A program made the translations under genes and the position numbers. Positions 35,866 through 48,516 of a stretch of 64,000 nucleotides of DNA are shown one piece after another (the first letter of the stretch is position 1; each line of letters begins with the position of its first letter). This DNA comes from Medicago truncatula. Its lineage: Eukaryota; Streptophyta; Magnoliopsida; Fabales; Fabaceae. The notes under the pieces were generated by a model. The model ran no database searches. It saw nothing but the letters and a program-made list of their open reading frames with translations, and was not told where the DNA came from. Location of the stretch: NCBI RefSeq assembly GCF_003473485.1, contig NC_053045.1:52928494-52992493 (forward strand), given 5' to 3'.

Positions 35866-36645
35866 GTGTCAAACGCTTTAACACACTCCATTGATCACAC
35901 TCTCTCTAATTGGTCCACATCATCTATATCTTGAATCATTTTTTGGCCCACCGCTTCTTCAGGTTACTGCATCTTTTATTTACTTTTTCTTTTGGTCTTC
36001 TACCAAGACTAGAAGACCAGCATAGGGAAGCAATTGATCTATCTCCCCAGTTCAAACCACCAGGACCATCCCTTCATCCACCCTTGATCCACCTCCATCA
36101 ACAACCACTCAACTTCAAATTTGTTGTCAATCTCTCATTATGACTTTAACAAAACACTAAATCCACCTTTTAATCCACCATAAACCTTCTGTTCAACCAC
36201 ACCATGGCCATTTAAATTTTAGATCCACCAAGTACAAGCAAAAAAACACCTTCAATGCCGGAGAACGTCATTTAGGTCCGGGCATCATCCGACCTTTATC
36301 TTACAAACCACGATACTTGACGGAGAAACGTCACACATGGTCACACAACGAAAGGGAAATACACTATCAGTGGTGGCAGAGACACAAAAGGTGGTGCACC
36401 GATGCAGAAACTGATGGGTCATGCTGGACGGTGGTTTAATGGAGTTTTTTGTTGATGGTGTTTTAGTGGAATTTGTAAACAGCAACCAATACTCAGAAAA
36501 GGAAAAAAGAATTAAAAAAAATAAAAACAAAATAAAACAAGCTAACTTGGAAAATCGGTTAACAAGTTAAGGTTTAGAATCATATGAATGACGTGGACCA
36601 ATTAGAGAGAGTGTGACCAATGGAGTGTGTCAAAGCGTTTGACGC
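35866..36645. mobile_element. TIR element with about 55-bp inverted ends
   Basis: Left GTGTCAAACGCTTTAACACA and right (reverse complement) GCGTCAAACGCTTTGACACA run on through CTCCATTG and CACACTCTCTCTAATTGG to GTCCAC. A TA dinucleotide sits outside each end, so a TA target duplication is possible but weak. The 780-bp interior contains His/Pro-rich chance frames on both strands (35910-36143 +, 36285-36530 -) with no known domain. Superfamily undecided. Confidence 0.75.
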
Positions 36646-36739
36646 TAAGTTTGGTTTATATTATATACACATATATATACATAAAGAAAAAAAAACAAAA
36701 CTGAAATTAAGGTAACTAAAATTTAAGGCTTTAATCACT

Positions 36740-36860
36740 GTGAGCTTAATCAATTGGTAAGAATATTACATATTATATGCAGGTGTCGGAGTTCGAACGC
36801 CATATACCCCATTTTTCTACATTAAAATATGTGAGTTCTAGTCATTATACTACTTAACAA
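36740..36860 (+). repeat. tRNA-like SINE piece
   Basis: Contains AATTGGTAAGAATATTACAT, TATGCAGGTGTCGGAGTTCG and TGAGTTCTAGTCATTATAC, in the same order as the piece at 35755-35863. Confidence 0.6.
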
Positions 36861-39500
36861 TTTTTTTTAAGGGTTTAATCTTTCGCAAAATATGTTTTTT
36901 TTTGTCTTCTCTACTATCTATAAATGAGATATATGATTTTAGTGTAATGTTTTTCTTTCAAATGTATCTTTAATTATGCTATTATAATTATAATATTATC
37001 TCACTCAAATATAAACAAAAGTAAAAATGTAGTTGGTCTAAATTTGAGTAATATACGCTTAGATTTTTGTTTGTATTTAAGACTAGGGCTGTTAATTAAA
37101 TCTTTAGTTAAAATAAACATACAAAACCCCTTGATTCGAAACTCGATATGTTCAAAAAATATAAAAACATGTAAAGCGCAATAGAACCTAGCAATTTGAT
37201 TCAAGTGATTCATGAACTTTAAATAAATTGTTCAGGAGAACCAGAATTCGATACCTAGATAGTACAGTTCTTGAACATATTTTACTTATCTTCCGTCTAA
37301 ATTTTTGATTATCAAGGTCCCTTCCCTCTAAAAATAAGAAGGTTAGCCAAAAAAATTACAAAGCGCAATAGAAAAATGGAAAACCCATCTTAATGCTAGT
37401 GATGTTTTTATAAAGAATTTATCGATACAAGTTGAATTACTTTATGACGTTTTGATGGATAAAACTGGCTGATATTTTTGGTCTAATAATTGAAGTGCAT
37501 GAGCGTATTATTTATCTATTGTCACCGAACCACATTCCATTTAGTTAGGTAATGAAAAATATATCAAGATATTTTTGAATGTCCATAAAGCTAAGACAAT
37601 GTTTATCAATTGATTATTATATATTACAAGTTAGACAAATCATATTTTTTTTGTTTAGGAAATCTTTCTTTAACTATAAAGATGGCAACCGAAGACTGCT
37701 TTAGAAACAAAAATTAGCAAAAACAAAGGAAAAGTAGCAAGATTATGGCCAACTTGGGAGCAGTGATGTGGACATAAGTTTAACGTATTGCGTGCTTTTA
37801 ACTGGTATATATATATATATATATCATGGTCAATTCAGGATGCCACAATGAATAGATTTGATGTCTATATAAGCTTGTGGTCCATATTAATCATCCCTGC
37901 ATGAAACACGTGGGTCTATCTTGTTCTGATCCTTTGAATTATGTCTCTGCTTGTTTCGACGTGTCTTAAGGAAGATGTCTAAAATCTAAGAGTATCGATT
38001 TTACTCTAATCAATCAAACATAAAGAGACCCAAGAATAAATGTATTAACTTGTTGTAATTGGTATTTTGAATCTACAGCGAGATGGATCACACTAGCAAA
38101 CATTCTCCTAAAGAACCGACCAAAAGAAAAGGTTACACATTCTTAGATAATTTGTGCGTAGTACAGTATACAAGAGGAGTCTAATGACTGACATGTCAAT
38201 CTCCTGGGGTTGCCATAGCTAACTTGTGGTAAACTCAATTGAAAATGATCAAATATCAAGCTACACAACATCAACGTCATAACATATCTGTGCCCCAGAA
38301 GTTGGGAATTCTCAGGTCAAATTCTTCCTCCAAGTTTACTCTTTTTTTGGTCAGTGTTGCAGTCCCAAAAATGAAAGGGTCCTATCATGCTTGGCCCAAT
38401 GTATCAGGCTAGGACATTGCGGTGTTTGGGCCCAATTATGTAGCATAGTTCCGGCTGACCAATTGAACATGTTTATTTTTTATATATAATATAAAAATCA
38501 TTAATAACAAGTTACCAGATTTTCTCCAAAAAAATAATTACTAGATAATATAATCCTAAAAAAAAGGTTACTAAATAAAATAAGACATTACAATTTACAA
38601 CCAACGATGGAAAAAAAAAATAGTACACATTCCAACTAGAGGATTAGCAGGGCAGAAAACTCGTTGATAAAAAAAAAAAAAAAAAACAAAAAAGTGGTCA
38701 GAAAACTCATTTGTACAAAAGTTTTTTAGATTCGAAGAATCAGCAGACAATTTCTGTACGGAGCGCTTACATTTTTTTATAGACTTAACTGTATTTTTCT
38801 ATTCCATGTTTTATAAAATTCACAAAACAGTCCTTTTTAAAATCGAAATTTTTTGGTTGGACAATAAATCACTAGTAAAAAATCACCCATTTTAGGGAAG
38901 AAAATCTAGGCTAGAGGACTAAATTGCAACATACTGTATAAGAATTGAGGGGACAAAAAGTTTCAATTTGATAAGTGGGGCTATTTACGTGAATTTGACA
39001 AAAAGTGCAATTAAACATTTTTTGATAAAACGTAAACCAAGGTTATTTCATGACTTTTGTGCTAAACATTGATTTGCTTAGAAGAAAAAGGTTGAGCTTA
39101 TAGCATGTTTGGAACTGCAGTGGAAGTAAGGGCAAGTGTGCGTTTCTTTGAAGCTACACTAGCTTCTTTTTTCACGGTAGGAGTGGATCCGAACACACTA
39201 TCAAGATATGCATACATTCTAAAACCTGTGATTTGCAAAACGGCAACAATTGTCAGCCTATCAAGGTATGTTTGAAATGAGGCCGTAATGTATTATAGTG
39301 GGAGACTACCTCTAATCAAAGGTAGAATGACGAGAATAGCATTGCCATAGTTTAATGGTTTAACACTTGAGATGTATAATGCATGCTATTGGAAAAAATA
39401 AGTCATGTGCTAATAGGTGACCCCCGATGGCAAATATCAATGTCTAAATTCTAACAGGTTAAAATGGGGCCAATATAAATTTAAATAATCATGCATTTAT
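36861..39500. other. Spacer left of the NRP1 gene
   Basis: AT-rich sequence with short TA runs (37807-37824) and no supported gene. The stretch around 39100-39260 (GGAACTGCAGTGGAAGTAAG and similar) has a repeat-like look but no defined ends. Sequence from roughly 39500 to 39900 is probably the NRP1 3' UTR. Confidence 0.35.
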
Positions 39501-39900
39501 GTTTCAGTTGCCAGTAAAGTTATGCATAAAGATTCTTTCCGACAACAGTTATCTTGCCGGAAGAAAACAGATGAGATAGCATATGAGCCTTTTTATGCTA
39601 AGATACCTAAACAGCTGGTAAATGCAGTAACTTCTCTATGCAGTTCACAGCAAAAAAAACCCAAAAGAGAAACCTAATATACCATGAGTATCAGTAAAAT
39701 TGCACGATGGGTGAAACTGGCAGAAATAACTTGACAGGGTAAATAATAAATTATGATCAGAGAACCACTAACTGGCCTGTGTAGCTTCACTTGCTGACAT
39801 GAGTTAATGCCCTGAAAGAAAGGCCATGGTCTGCACGCCCAAAAGCCTAATACATACTCAAACCAAAAAAATAAAAAGGTCACACTGCCATAATGCATTT

Positions 39901-42900
39901 TCAATTGCCTTCCTCATCATCACCCTCTTCGTCATCCTCTTCTTCAGAGTCGTCCTCATCTTTTTCCTGCAAACAAGAAATATTATTTGTATCTAGTATT
40001 TCCAAATCTGTAATTTAAAATGGAAATTATTATAAATGTATATGCACAACTTAGATCCTTTAATAGTGTTTAGGATTAATAGCAATCAGTTAGATAACTT
40101 GCCAGAAGTTTTTTTGAGGTTATCAAACATCTTAACATGTGTTCAGTGTTCACATTATTTATTGTTTTCGGATCATGAAAATCATTCCAACTTAAAGCTT
40201 TAGGTATTGTCTTCACTTAAAATCTCCCAAGTATTATTCCAACTTATAGTTCCATATTCTTTATATTAACATTTATATGATACTATCCTAGATCAGGAAT
40301 GAAAATTAAAGTTCAGTTCAGGCCCTTCAGAAATTGCTGCTAGATAAAAAATTATGCATTCAGCATGTATCCAGCATGCACAGTATCACTTCACTGCATC
40401 AAACTCCTTTAATTTAAAATTATGAATTCAGTATGGATCAAGTGATTATCAGATTTCAAACAATTATTGTAAGCAATAACCCAAAAACTTTTGTTAATCA
40501 CCTCTATTTTTTCCAAGAAAAACGGAACTTCCATTACCTCATCATCAGCTTCATCATCGGCATCCTCTTCATCAGGCTCCTCCTGTTATAATACAATCAA
40601 GTACAGTTAGAAACATAATGGAAGAAAAAAAATGACAGTAAAATGACAAATAATGTATTTGGTATTCATCAAAACGAAGATATAAAAACTAAAAGTTGAC
40701 TTACACTATTGAAATAAATGAGTGGATTTGACCATAAGTCATCCTTGATTAATTCTGCAAGCTGCAATTTAGAGTGAATTTAATATTATACAGGGACTAA
40801 TATGAAGAATAAAAAAGTACAAAATAAACAAATTCAAATTAGTCAGGTAGAGACATGCGGAAAACTAAGACAGGGATGCACATATCTAGAAACTACTTGA
40901 GAAGAACAGGAAAAAAATTATACCTCGTCGTGAATGTCAGCCATATCATCTTTCTGCTCACAGTCACAAAACCAACTAAGGAAACTGCATTCATTAGCAC
41001 AAGAAATTGAAGGTTTTAACCATTTGTTCCATGAAGCGTTTACAAAAGGAGCTTTAACAACATATTTCTCAAATAATAACATTTAATGAACAATAAAAGC
41101 AAAAACTTCTGTCCTCAAATACGAAGGTAGTTTCAAGGAAAATTGTGATATTTGCTTTGCCTACTTTACTCTTTGTCTTGCTTAAAGTCACCATGTTGTT
41201 AGAAATTGTTTTTTTTACATGAAAGGGTTATGGCAGTGTAATGCACAGCCAGCCAGGCATAAAGATACTCTTCCATCAACTCCTGAAAGGTCAATACTTT
41301 AAACATTATAATGGTTCAAATGTATCTTGTAGAGACTGCTCTTGACAATATGGGAAAGTATGCTGCAAAGCACACAAGTTCTATTGGAAGGAACCTATTA
41401 CAAAAAATTGGTACCAGACTCTTAAACATCCAGCATACACCTGATCCAAACCTCCAATCAAGTATACAATTGATCCAAATTTCTCTTGGATGTTTCCATT
41501 GAATCCACCCATCAAACAATTACAGCAACAACCAAGCCTTATCCCGCTAGGTGGGGCCACCCGTCAAATAATTGACCGAGATAATTCTTCAAAGGCTTTA
41601 CAAGTCGTTTATTGGCAGATGAAATTACTTTGGTGTTGTTAAATAGCGGAGCTATTGCGTAGCGGGATTTGAACAAAACACTATGAAAACCTCTACAATA
41701 TGATTGTTTCGCAATCCCTGCAATAGCGGCTGCTATTTTCATAGCAACGATAGTAATGGGAAAGTTGTCTAGGTTGTTGAGGTCTGGAACAAACAAGGTA
41801 TATGTAATCATCAAGCTGTGGGATTAGCATAATCCTTTTTGAGTAGATTTAGGCATCCTCTGTATTGGGTTATGAATTCCGTTTCTCTCCCAATATTTCC
41901 TTACCTTCGGCTTGGTTATATTGGAATAAAAATTACTGAAAAAGAAGATAAAAGGAAAAGGGGAATTTGGTTTAGCAACCAAAACAAGCATCACTAATCG
42001 AGGGCCCTTTATTGATGTCCTAATTGATCAGCAGGAATACATAAGTTTGTTATCATGGACAAAGCTGGAGAGTAAGCAAATTCCAGAAGTTCATATTGTA
42101 TAAAGATATAAAGGTCAGACAAGAACAAGTGGAAACTAATATGCATCATGAACATGTCTTTCTTAGTTTATAATATTTTTGTACAAATAGAAGGAAAAAA
42201 ACTGAAGACACCAACCTGACATCAACAGGAGGCCTTTTGTTCCCTTTCTTCTCATGATTGTCGCCATTGGGTATTCCCTGCATGTATCAGGATTATGTGT
42301 TAGTAAAATACAACAATAACAAGGTCTTTTCCCACGAGGTTCGGTCCACTATATGGACCGACCAACAACAAAAAATATTTAAGGTGTAAATATAGACCAT
42401 TTATCTGTAAATCTCACAATTTGGCCAACAGTTTCCCTTAAACTACCATATATCTAATCAGACCAACCTTCCCTATTTGTTCTTCTAGAGGTCTTTTGAC
42501 AAATGCTCAATGATAGTATTTCTAATCATATTTCTAATTACATATTGTCTTGGGCAACCACCCAGTGAACAGATTCAAACAACATTACAGGTCTTATAAT
42601 TGTGGGGTAACTTTTCCTGCAAACTTGAGCGATACTTTAATATTGCAGAACACACCCAAATCATATTTCATCTACCCTACTTGGAACTTATGATTTATAT
42701 CTTATTTTAAGACCACTATTTTCCCTATGCATCTCATCTGGTTCGAGTTTGTTGTCTCTTTCTCTACTTTTAGCAAGTTCAAGCTGATCCATGTCATGCA
42801 GATTTGAAAAAGTTTTACATTGATAAATATGCAAAATAAAACTTATAAATGCTGATAGGGGAGAAAAGGTGAAAGTAATTCCCTTACCTTGCCCTCTTTC

Positions 42901-44113
42901 CATTTTATGGGGGTAGCAGTGATCTCTGTTGTTCCTTCTTCACGGAAGGTAAAAGTCTTTGAAAGTTTTGAATCCTCAAAATAGGGATTGGGATTGAAAT
43001 TCTGAACCAGAAATGAACTGGTTAATTTTTCTCCGTAGAAAATCAACATTTGGTTATTCTTCAATCATCAATGAATAAGAAGTTCACAATTTCACAAAAA
43101 CCATATTTTTCATTGCAATGAAGTGACTTTCAAATACTTCTACAAAAAAGAAGCGGAGTTTTGGGAAGACGGGGAAGAGAAGAAGGGCAACTTACAAGGG
43201 TGATTGTGTATCCAGATTTGACATCCTTATTATCTTCGACCTCAAGAGAACTCAAATACTTGAATATCTATCAAATAAAGAGTCGGAAATCAACTAAAGT
43301 TTAGAAGGAATGAAACTTATGAATTGTTTAGAAGGCAAGTTACAGCAAAAAGGAACAGAATAAGTGGATTTTGTTTCACGTTAAGTGCATATTAATATTA
43401 TAACAGAACACGACCAACGCCGATAAAAGTGATATATTTTGATTCAAACACTACCTTCATAAGCACTTCCACAGAACACACTGAGTAATTTCCATACAAA
43501 CCAAATGTAACAAAATGGAAAACTTAATATAAATGCAAATTTTAGTTGCTGAAAGAAAAAGAGACATACTTTTTGATCTTCGTCATTCAGAAGTTCACTG
43601 AGGGTAGGATGGCTCAAAAACTGCAAACAATGACAAAGATAAAGCACAACAAAAAAAAATTAACTATTACACTGACAAAATTCACAAAATAAATTCAATT
43701 AAAAAAAAACGTATGTAAAATACTCACAGCATTCAACCAGAAATCAGGAATAGATTTGATAATCTCGTTCCGCTTATCGTAAACCGGCTTCCTAATCTCA
43801 TTATACTTCTGCTCAATTTCGAGAACCTTATCACTCGCTTCATCATTAATCTACAACAAATTTCAAATTCATATTCAAAACAACAATCATTAAAATCATA
43901 ATTTTTAAAACACAATTCAAATCAAATTAAGTTAACCTAATTTGGTGGATCAAATAATTGTGTAAGTTAAAAGCTTCAATTGAATAAAAAAAACGGTACC
44001 TTTTCGAGGTCATCTTGGATCTCTTGCAATTTCTCGATGGAGAGGATGAGTTCAGCGTCAACTTCTTCGGGATTTTCGGTGAGTTTCTGCTTCTTGGTTC
44101 TGTCTCCAACCAT
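39901..44113 (-). CDS. NRP1: NAP1-related histone chaperone (NRP/SET)
   Basis: Ten exons on the minus strand: 44113-44000, 43850-43728, 43620-43570, 43267-43196, 43001-42888, 42277-42216, 40984-40924, 40761-40705, 40582-40538 and 39966-39901 (TGA). All introns are GT..AG with agreeing phases; the product is 254 aa. The N-terminal helix ([20 protein letters not shown], about 21-40) is the dimerisation backbone of SET/NAP proteins. The earmuff domain follows with [48 protein letters not shown] and the closing [10 protein letters not shown]. Residues 219-254 are an almost purely Asp/Glu tail split over two small exons. The family binds H2A-H2B in the nucleus and acts in chromatin assembly, recombination and root growth. 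Closest in recall to Arabidopsis NRP1 (At1g74560). Introns 5 and 6 carry repeat fragments. Confidence 0.96.
41524..41790. repeat. Repeat fragments in NRP1 intron 6
   Basis: CAAGCCTTATCCCGCTAGGT, a phrase common in dispersed plant repeats, is followed by a region with AGCGGAGCTATTGCGTAGCG and GCAATAGCGGCTGCTATTTT, which resembles degraded MITE ends. A related AACAAGGTCTTTTCCCACGA phrase lies in intron 5 near 42318. Borders are uncertain. Confidence 0.4.
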
Positions 44114-44280
44114 CTTCGCTTCGCTTCGCTTCGCCTCTGTGTGAAGATTGCCGCGGAAGTTGATGAAGAAGAGAAAAGAGTGGAATGAAAACGCGAAAGG
44201 GTGTTAGGGTTTTTGGGGTTTATGTTGTCTAACTGTGGTCGTTGATTATTACAGATGTCCATCAACGGTTACTATAGATT
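44114..44280 (-). promoter_or_regulatory. NRP1 leader and proximal promoter
   Basis: Region just upstream of the NRP1 start. It includes a CTTCGCTTCGCTTCGCCTC direct repeat at about 44115-44133 (plus-strand reading CTTCG CTTCG), probably in the 5' leader. No specific factor sites are claimed. Confidence 0.4.
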
Positions 44281-45239
44281 ATTTTGTTTAGACAACATAG
44301 GCTTTTTTGCTGTATTCCTTAAATATAATGTTTTTACTTTTGGTACATTTTTTTTTGGTTAAATATATTTTTATTTCTTTGTTTTTTGAAGAATTATGTT
44401 TTTATTTCTTATAGATATAAATATATTAACATTAAGTTTAAGTTTTTTTTTTCAAATGGTCCATAATTTTTTAAGTCATTTATGTGTATTATTTAAAATT
44501 TTGAATGAATTTTTTGTATGAATGATTAGAATATTATAAGCATCTTTTTCAATAGAAATTAGAATTTTAACAAAGCATTGATAAAATGTAAATTTTTAAG
44601 GGTTTTTCTAAATTACCTTTGAAAAATGGTGGGTAATTTACCCACCAACCAATGAAAATGAGCAATTTGTTGGTGGGGTCAAGATAGTTCATGGATACCA
44701 CTTAAAAATGTGCTTATGTGGCTAATGTGTATTGGTTGGGATAAATTACCCACCATTCTTCCATGGGTACCCTAGTTGTCACCAATTTTTAAATGTCAAA
44801 AACATAAAATTTGAATTTGATCTGTCCCTTGTTTTAGAAAAATTAAACTTTAGCCAAAGAGAAGAACTATACAACGTATTAAACATGATTGCAGAAAAAA
44901 TTTTACAATTTTGAATGATACAGGTGGTTTGACTTAAAATCGTGGATCAAAATTAGTGATGTAAAACTTTTGGAAAACGAAAATTCGAAGAAATTTTTTA
45001 TAAAGACTAAAACAAAAAGTTGAATTATTTATAAAGACCAAAAACATACTTTAACCATTTTTTAGTCTATGGAATGCATTCTTTCATTTTATTTTGGCAA
45101 ATACATATTTTTTTGTACTGATTTATTATCTTCTTTTTTTTGTTGTTAAAATGACTTTTTGATGGTTATGTCATAACCTATACTTGGAAAGGTAATCTCT
45201 AAGATGTTTACTTAGCATGGGATGGATATTGTTGCCTGA
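44281..45239. other. AT-rich spacer with a small MITE
   Basis: No gene; T-rich sequence. A short inverted-repeat element is listed at 44618-44773. Confidence 0.4.
44618..44773. mobile_element. Short MITE-like inverted repeat
   Basis: Left GAAAAATGGTGGGTAATTTA and right (reverse complement) GAAGAATGGTGGGTAATTTA are inverted copies, each continuing into CCAACCAATR-type sequence. The unit is about 155 bp and non-coding. Target duplication not resolved. Confidence 0.6.
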
Positions 45240-46205
45240 ACATGATTGATTTTGCTGCTGGTGCAGTGGAAATTGTTTCGTGGACTTGGATATGGCAGCT
45301 TCCAGCGCCGAAAAAGGTAAAAAAAAAAATGTGGACCGTTCTTCATAACTTCTTACCTACCTGTTGGATGTTAAGCCACCGTGGTGTGCTTCAGGTGAAC
45401 CTCTGCCTAAGATGCCATCAGAAACCTCAGACTACGCTTCACTGCTTGTGTGATTATGCTTCTGTGAATCACTTTTGCAGATCAATTGGATTCTCGGGTA
45501 ACTCATTTTTCCAGACCGATAATTTGTGTTAGTGGTTGCGGACTCGGGGTTAAAGGTTCAACTATTTATATGCTCCTGGTAGCTGTTTGGTGGCTTTGGT
45601 GCGCAAAGAATAAGTTGTGTATGGAGAATGAGTTGGTTTCACTTGTCTCTCTGAAGATCTGTACGGAGAATTATGCCAATCCGTTAATTAATAGTTTATG
45701 GCAGCAACAATCGGGTTCCCGTATGAGATTGATTTGATGGAATGATCAGGGTGGCACCAATATGATATTGAATGTGGACGGTAGTAGTCTCGGTAATCCT
45801 GACGTTTCAAGCTTTAGAGAGTTGATCCGAAATTCTAATGGTGCATGGATTCATGAGTTTTGCTGGAAATATTGGTTTCTCCAGCATTCTTCATGCATAA
45901 TTATTGGGTGTGTATCACGGTTTAGCCATGGCTTGGGAGATCGGTTGTTCGAAGTTGTGGTGTTATTCTGACTCGAAGCTAGCAGTAAAGTTAATTTCTA
46001 AACCAGCTAATACTTGGCATCATTATGCCGCTCTCCTCCATAATATGAAGGAGCTTTTGGATAGGGACTGGCATGTCCATTTATTGTATACACTTTAGGA
46101 GCGCAATGCATGTGCTGACTACCATGCTAAGATGGAGTTCACAAATCTTGAGGCTTATACTCAATCGTTGTTCCACCAGTTTGGATTAGTCTATTCTTGC
46201 TAGCT
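45240..46205 (+). pseudogene. Decayed LINE: zinc-binding RT tail and RNase H
   Basis: Remnant of a non-LTR retrotransposon pol gene. At 45260-45530 the frame shows the reverse-transcriptase zinc-binding module (WQLPAPKKVKKKMWTVLHNF, then CLRCHQKPQTTLHCLCDY). At about 45762-46150 an RNase H module appears in two frames: LNVDGSSLGNPDVSSF, then GLAMAWEIGCSKLWCYSDSK and LRERNACADYHAK. Frameshifts and stops separate the parts, and the reverse transcriptase and endonuclease are absent, so it is a 5'-truncated dead copy. It is followed by T-rich sequence, not a clean poly(A). Plant LINEs commonly end with this RNase H order. Confidence 0.85.
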
Positions 46206-46808
46206 GACGCCAATGGGGCTCTTTTACTAGATAATTTTTTTGTTTTTTTTTTATTCTTTCTTACCCTCCTTCTACCAAAAACTATACTTTTCAAAACTCT
46301 AATTTTTATTAAACATTTTTTTTTAGGATTTAATTAAACCTTCTTATCTATTTATCTCATGTGATAAGGTATTTTTCAGACTTAAAAGATAGTGTTTTTC
46401 ATACACTTTAAAATGTAAAAGAGCCTTGAAGAATTTTAGAAATACTAACTTGTGTTAAATGAAAATTGTTTATTTTAAAAGTTTAAGCTTTTATCTTTTC
46501 GATACAATGGTTATTTTTTAATTTCAATTATAGCTTCTTAACTCGTGCTCAACTTAACAAGACCCGAATTTTGCAAACGATGGTCTCATTTTTTGTTGAA
46601 TGAAGTGTATCTATATTGCATTTGATAAAACTTTTGGGTAGTCTCAACCAAACACTTTAAAGCGAACAAGGTCAAATTACCATATCAATCTCTATATCGA
46701 CTAACATGAGATCTAAGATAATGAATGAAATGTGAATGAGTGATGAAAAACTATGAAACCTAATGTTTTGAAAACCGGACTAATATACAAAGATTAATAA
46801 GCATCCTC

Positions 46809-46841
<33 letters not shown>

Positions 46842-46928
46842 TCAACAAATAGCAGGTACATATTTGCCTACAATCACACGATCTTTGAGCCATTAGATGC
46901 CTTTTTCTTTATTTCATTGGGTGGATTT

Positions 46929-47597
46929 CTACGAAGCTTGGATGCTCAAACACGAAGATGTATCCATATCAGATATCGATACTTCATGAATATTTTCGGA
47001 TACGTATCTATGAAGTATCATAATCTTAATTTTTATTGGATACTTATAAGATACTTTTCAAATACACAAAAATACTTATAAGATGTTTCACAAATACGTA
47101 TCCTAGAAAAGATGAAAGGTAAAAAAAGTGAGATAATGTTGTAAAAATTCACTCGAGATGTACATGATTCAATTTTAGATATGCATCGGTAGAATTGTTT
47201 CTCAATGAACTACTTAAAATTATACTTCTTGTGGATGAAGGTAACGAAAGAGAAGAGATTCAATTAATCAACATTATACAAAATTTGTCGAGTTCTTTTA
47301 ATGATGTTTATGTTGAAATCTTAACATATGATTGAAAATATGATATGATCTATATAAAAAGTTAACATTTTTTCATTTATATGACATGTATTATTTTTAA
47401 AAAATTGCGACTTTTATAATAATATAATATAATAATAAGAGTAATCGTTGCTTATTTTCTTCAAGTATTTTACATGAATATAAGTTTTAGTATATGAATT
47501 TTGTTAACGTATCTTAAATTATATTTTAAAATTTTTCACGTATCTGCATATCCATATCGTATCGTACCCGCATCTGTATCCGTATCCAGTTTCGTAG
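46929..47597. mobile_element. Putative TIR element with GTATCC-rich ends
   Basis: Left CTACGAAGCTTGGAT and right (reverse complement) CTACGAAACTGGAT face each other, each followed by sequence rich in ATGTATCCATATC / GATACGGATAC motifs. The 669-bp interior is AT-rich and non-coding. No target duplication was fixed, so the class is open. Confidence 0.5.
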
Positions 47598-48067
47598 GTG
47601 CAATTAGATCTACTTGTAAAAAAAACCCAAACCTTTCTAAGTACATAGTGACACTGGTTAATTTGGATCGGCTAGTAAAAGATTTATTTTTTTGGTGATA
47701 AAAGAGATTTTATATTAGTTTCTTAAATATTTAAGAAAATAAGAAATATATTAATTAAACCGATAAATAAATCCTAATCAACACAAGATATATAAAGAGA
47801 AGAATCAAACATATCCACAAACATAGTTCAGGAAAATAAGAGAATAGCAAAAAAGACACAGACTAAGGATAAATTTCACACAAATAAACAATGAGATTAT
47901 GCCACCAAAGAATGTAAATCAAAAGCTAAATTTCCATATTTCACTCTCAACCACCGGTAAACTAAAATTTTCACTTTATTCATAAATTACTGCTTTTGAC
48001 CTACTTCAAAAAAACTTTTGAATTGCTTACGAAAACAATGTAACCAGATTTTCAAAATGATCATAAA

Positions 48068-48179
48068 ATTATCTGGTTTACCAGTGAGTGTATGCTTATT
48101 CAAATTTCAATACTTAAGCGTTCTGCTTGAATATTATCTGGTTTACCAGTGAGTATATGCTTATTCAAATTTCAATACT
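48068..48179. repeat. 47-bp direct repeat
   Basis: Copies at 48068-48114 and 48133-48179 share ATTATCTGGTTTACCAGTGA and TATGCTTATTCAAATTTCAA, differing at one base, with an 18-bp spacer. The unit contains the palindrome-like CTGGTTTACCAG. Confidence 0.9.
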
Positions 48180-48516
48180 ACACTTAACTATTCATAATAG
48201 CTCTCTCTAATAACGAAACTTAAAAATAATTTAGTTTAGCTTCGAAGGATGAAATCATCTGTAATCGATTGCTTGCCGGCGTACACGAGGCTAGCTATGC
48301 TATGCAAGGGAAATCTAAAATTACTTCAAGCAAAACAATCCCTTAAAAATCTCTAGGATTTGATAATAAAAAATGTACTGATATTATATGTGCACAAGCA
48401 TCTCTCAAAATATATGCTGCCAAAAATTCTTCATTATCTCCTTTCCCTCAAAAAGATTATCAAGACCAATGATTTCAAGGCTTAGACAAAAAAGTATGGA
48501 AACCTTTTACAAATTA

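Larger units (their letters stand above)
46206..48516. other. Spacer between the LINE relic and the ASC-1 gene
   Basis: AT-rich sequence with a T23 run (46811-46833), a TIR-like element (46929-47597) and a 47-bp direct repeat (48068-48179). The stretch next to 48516 is presumably the ASC-1 3' UTR. Confidence 0.4.
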
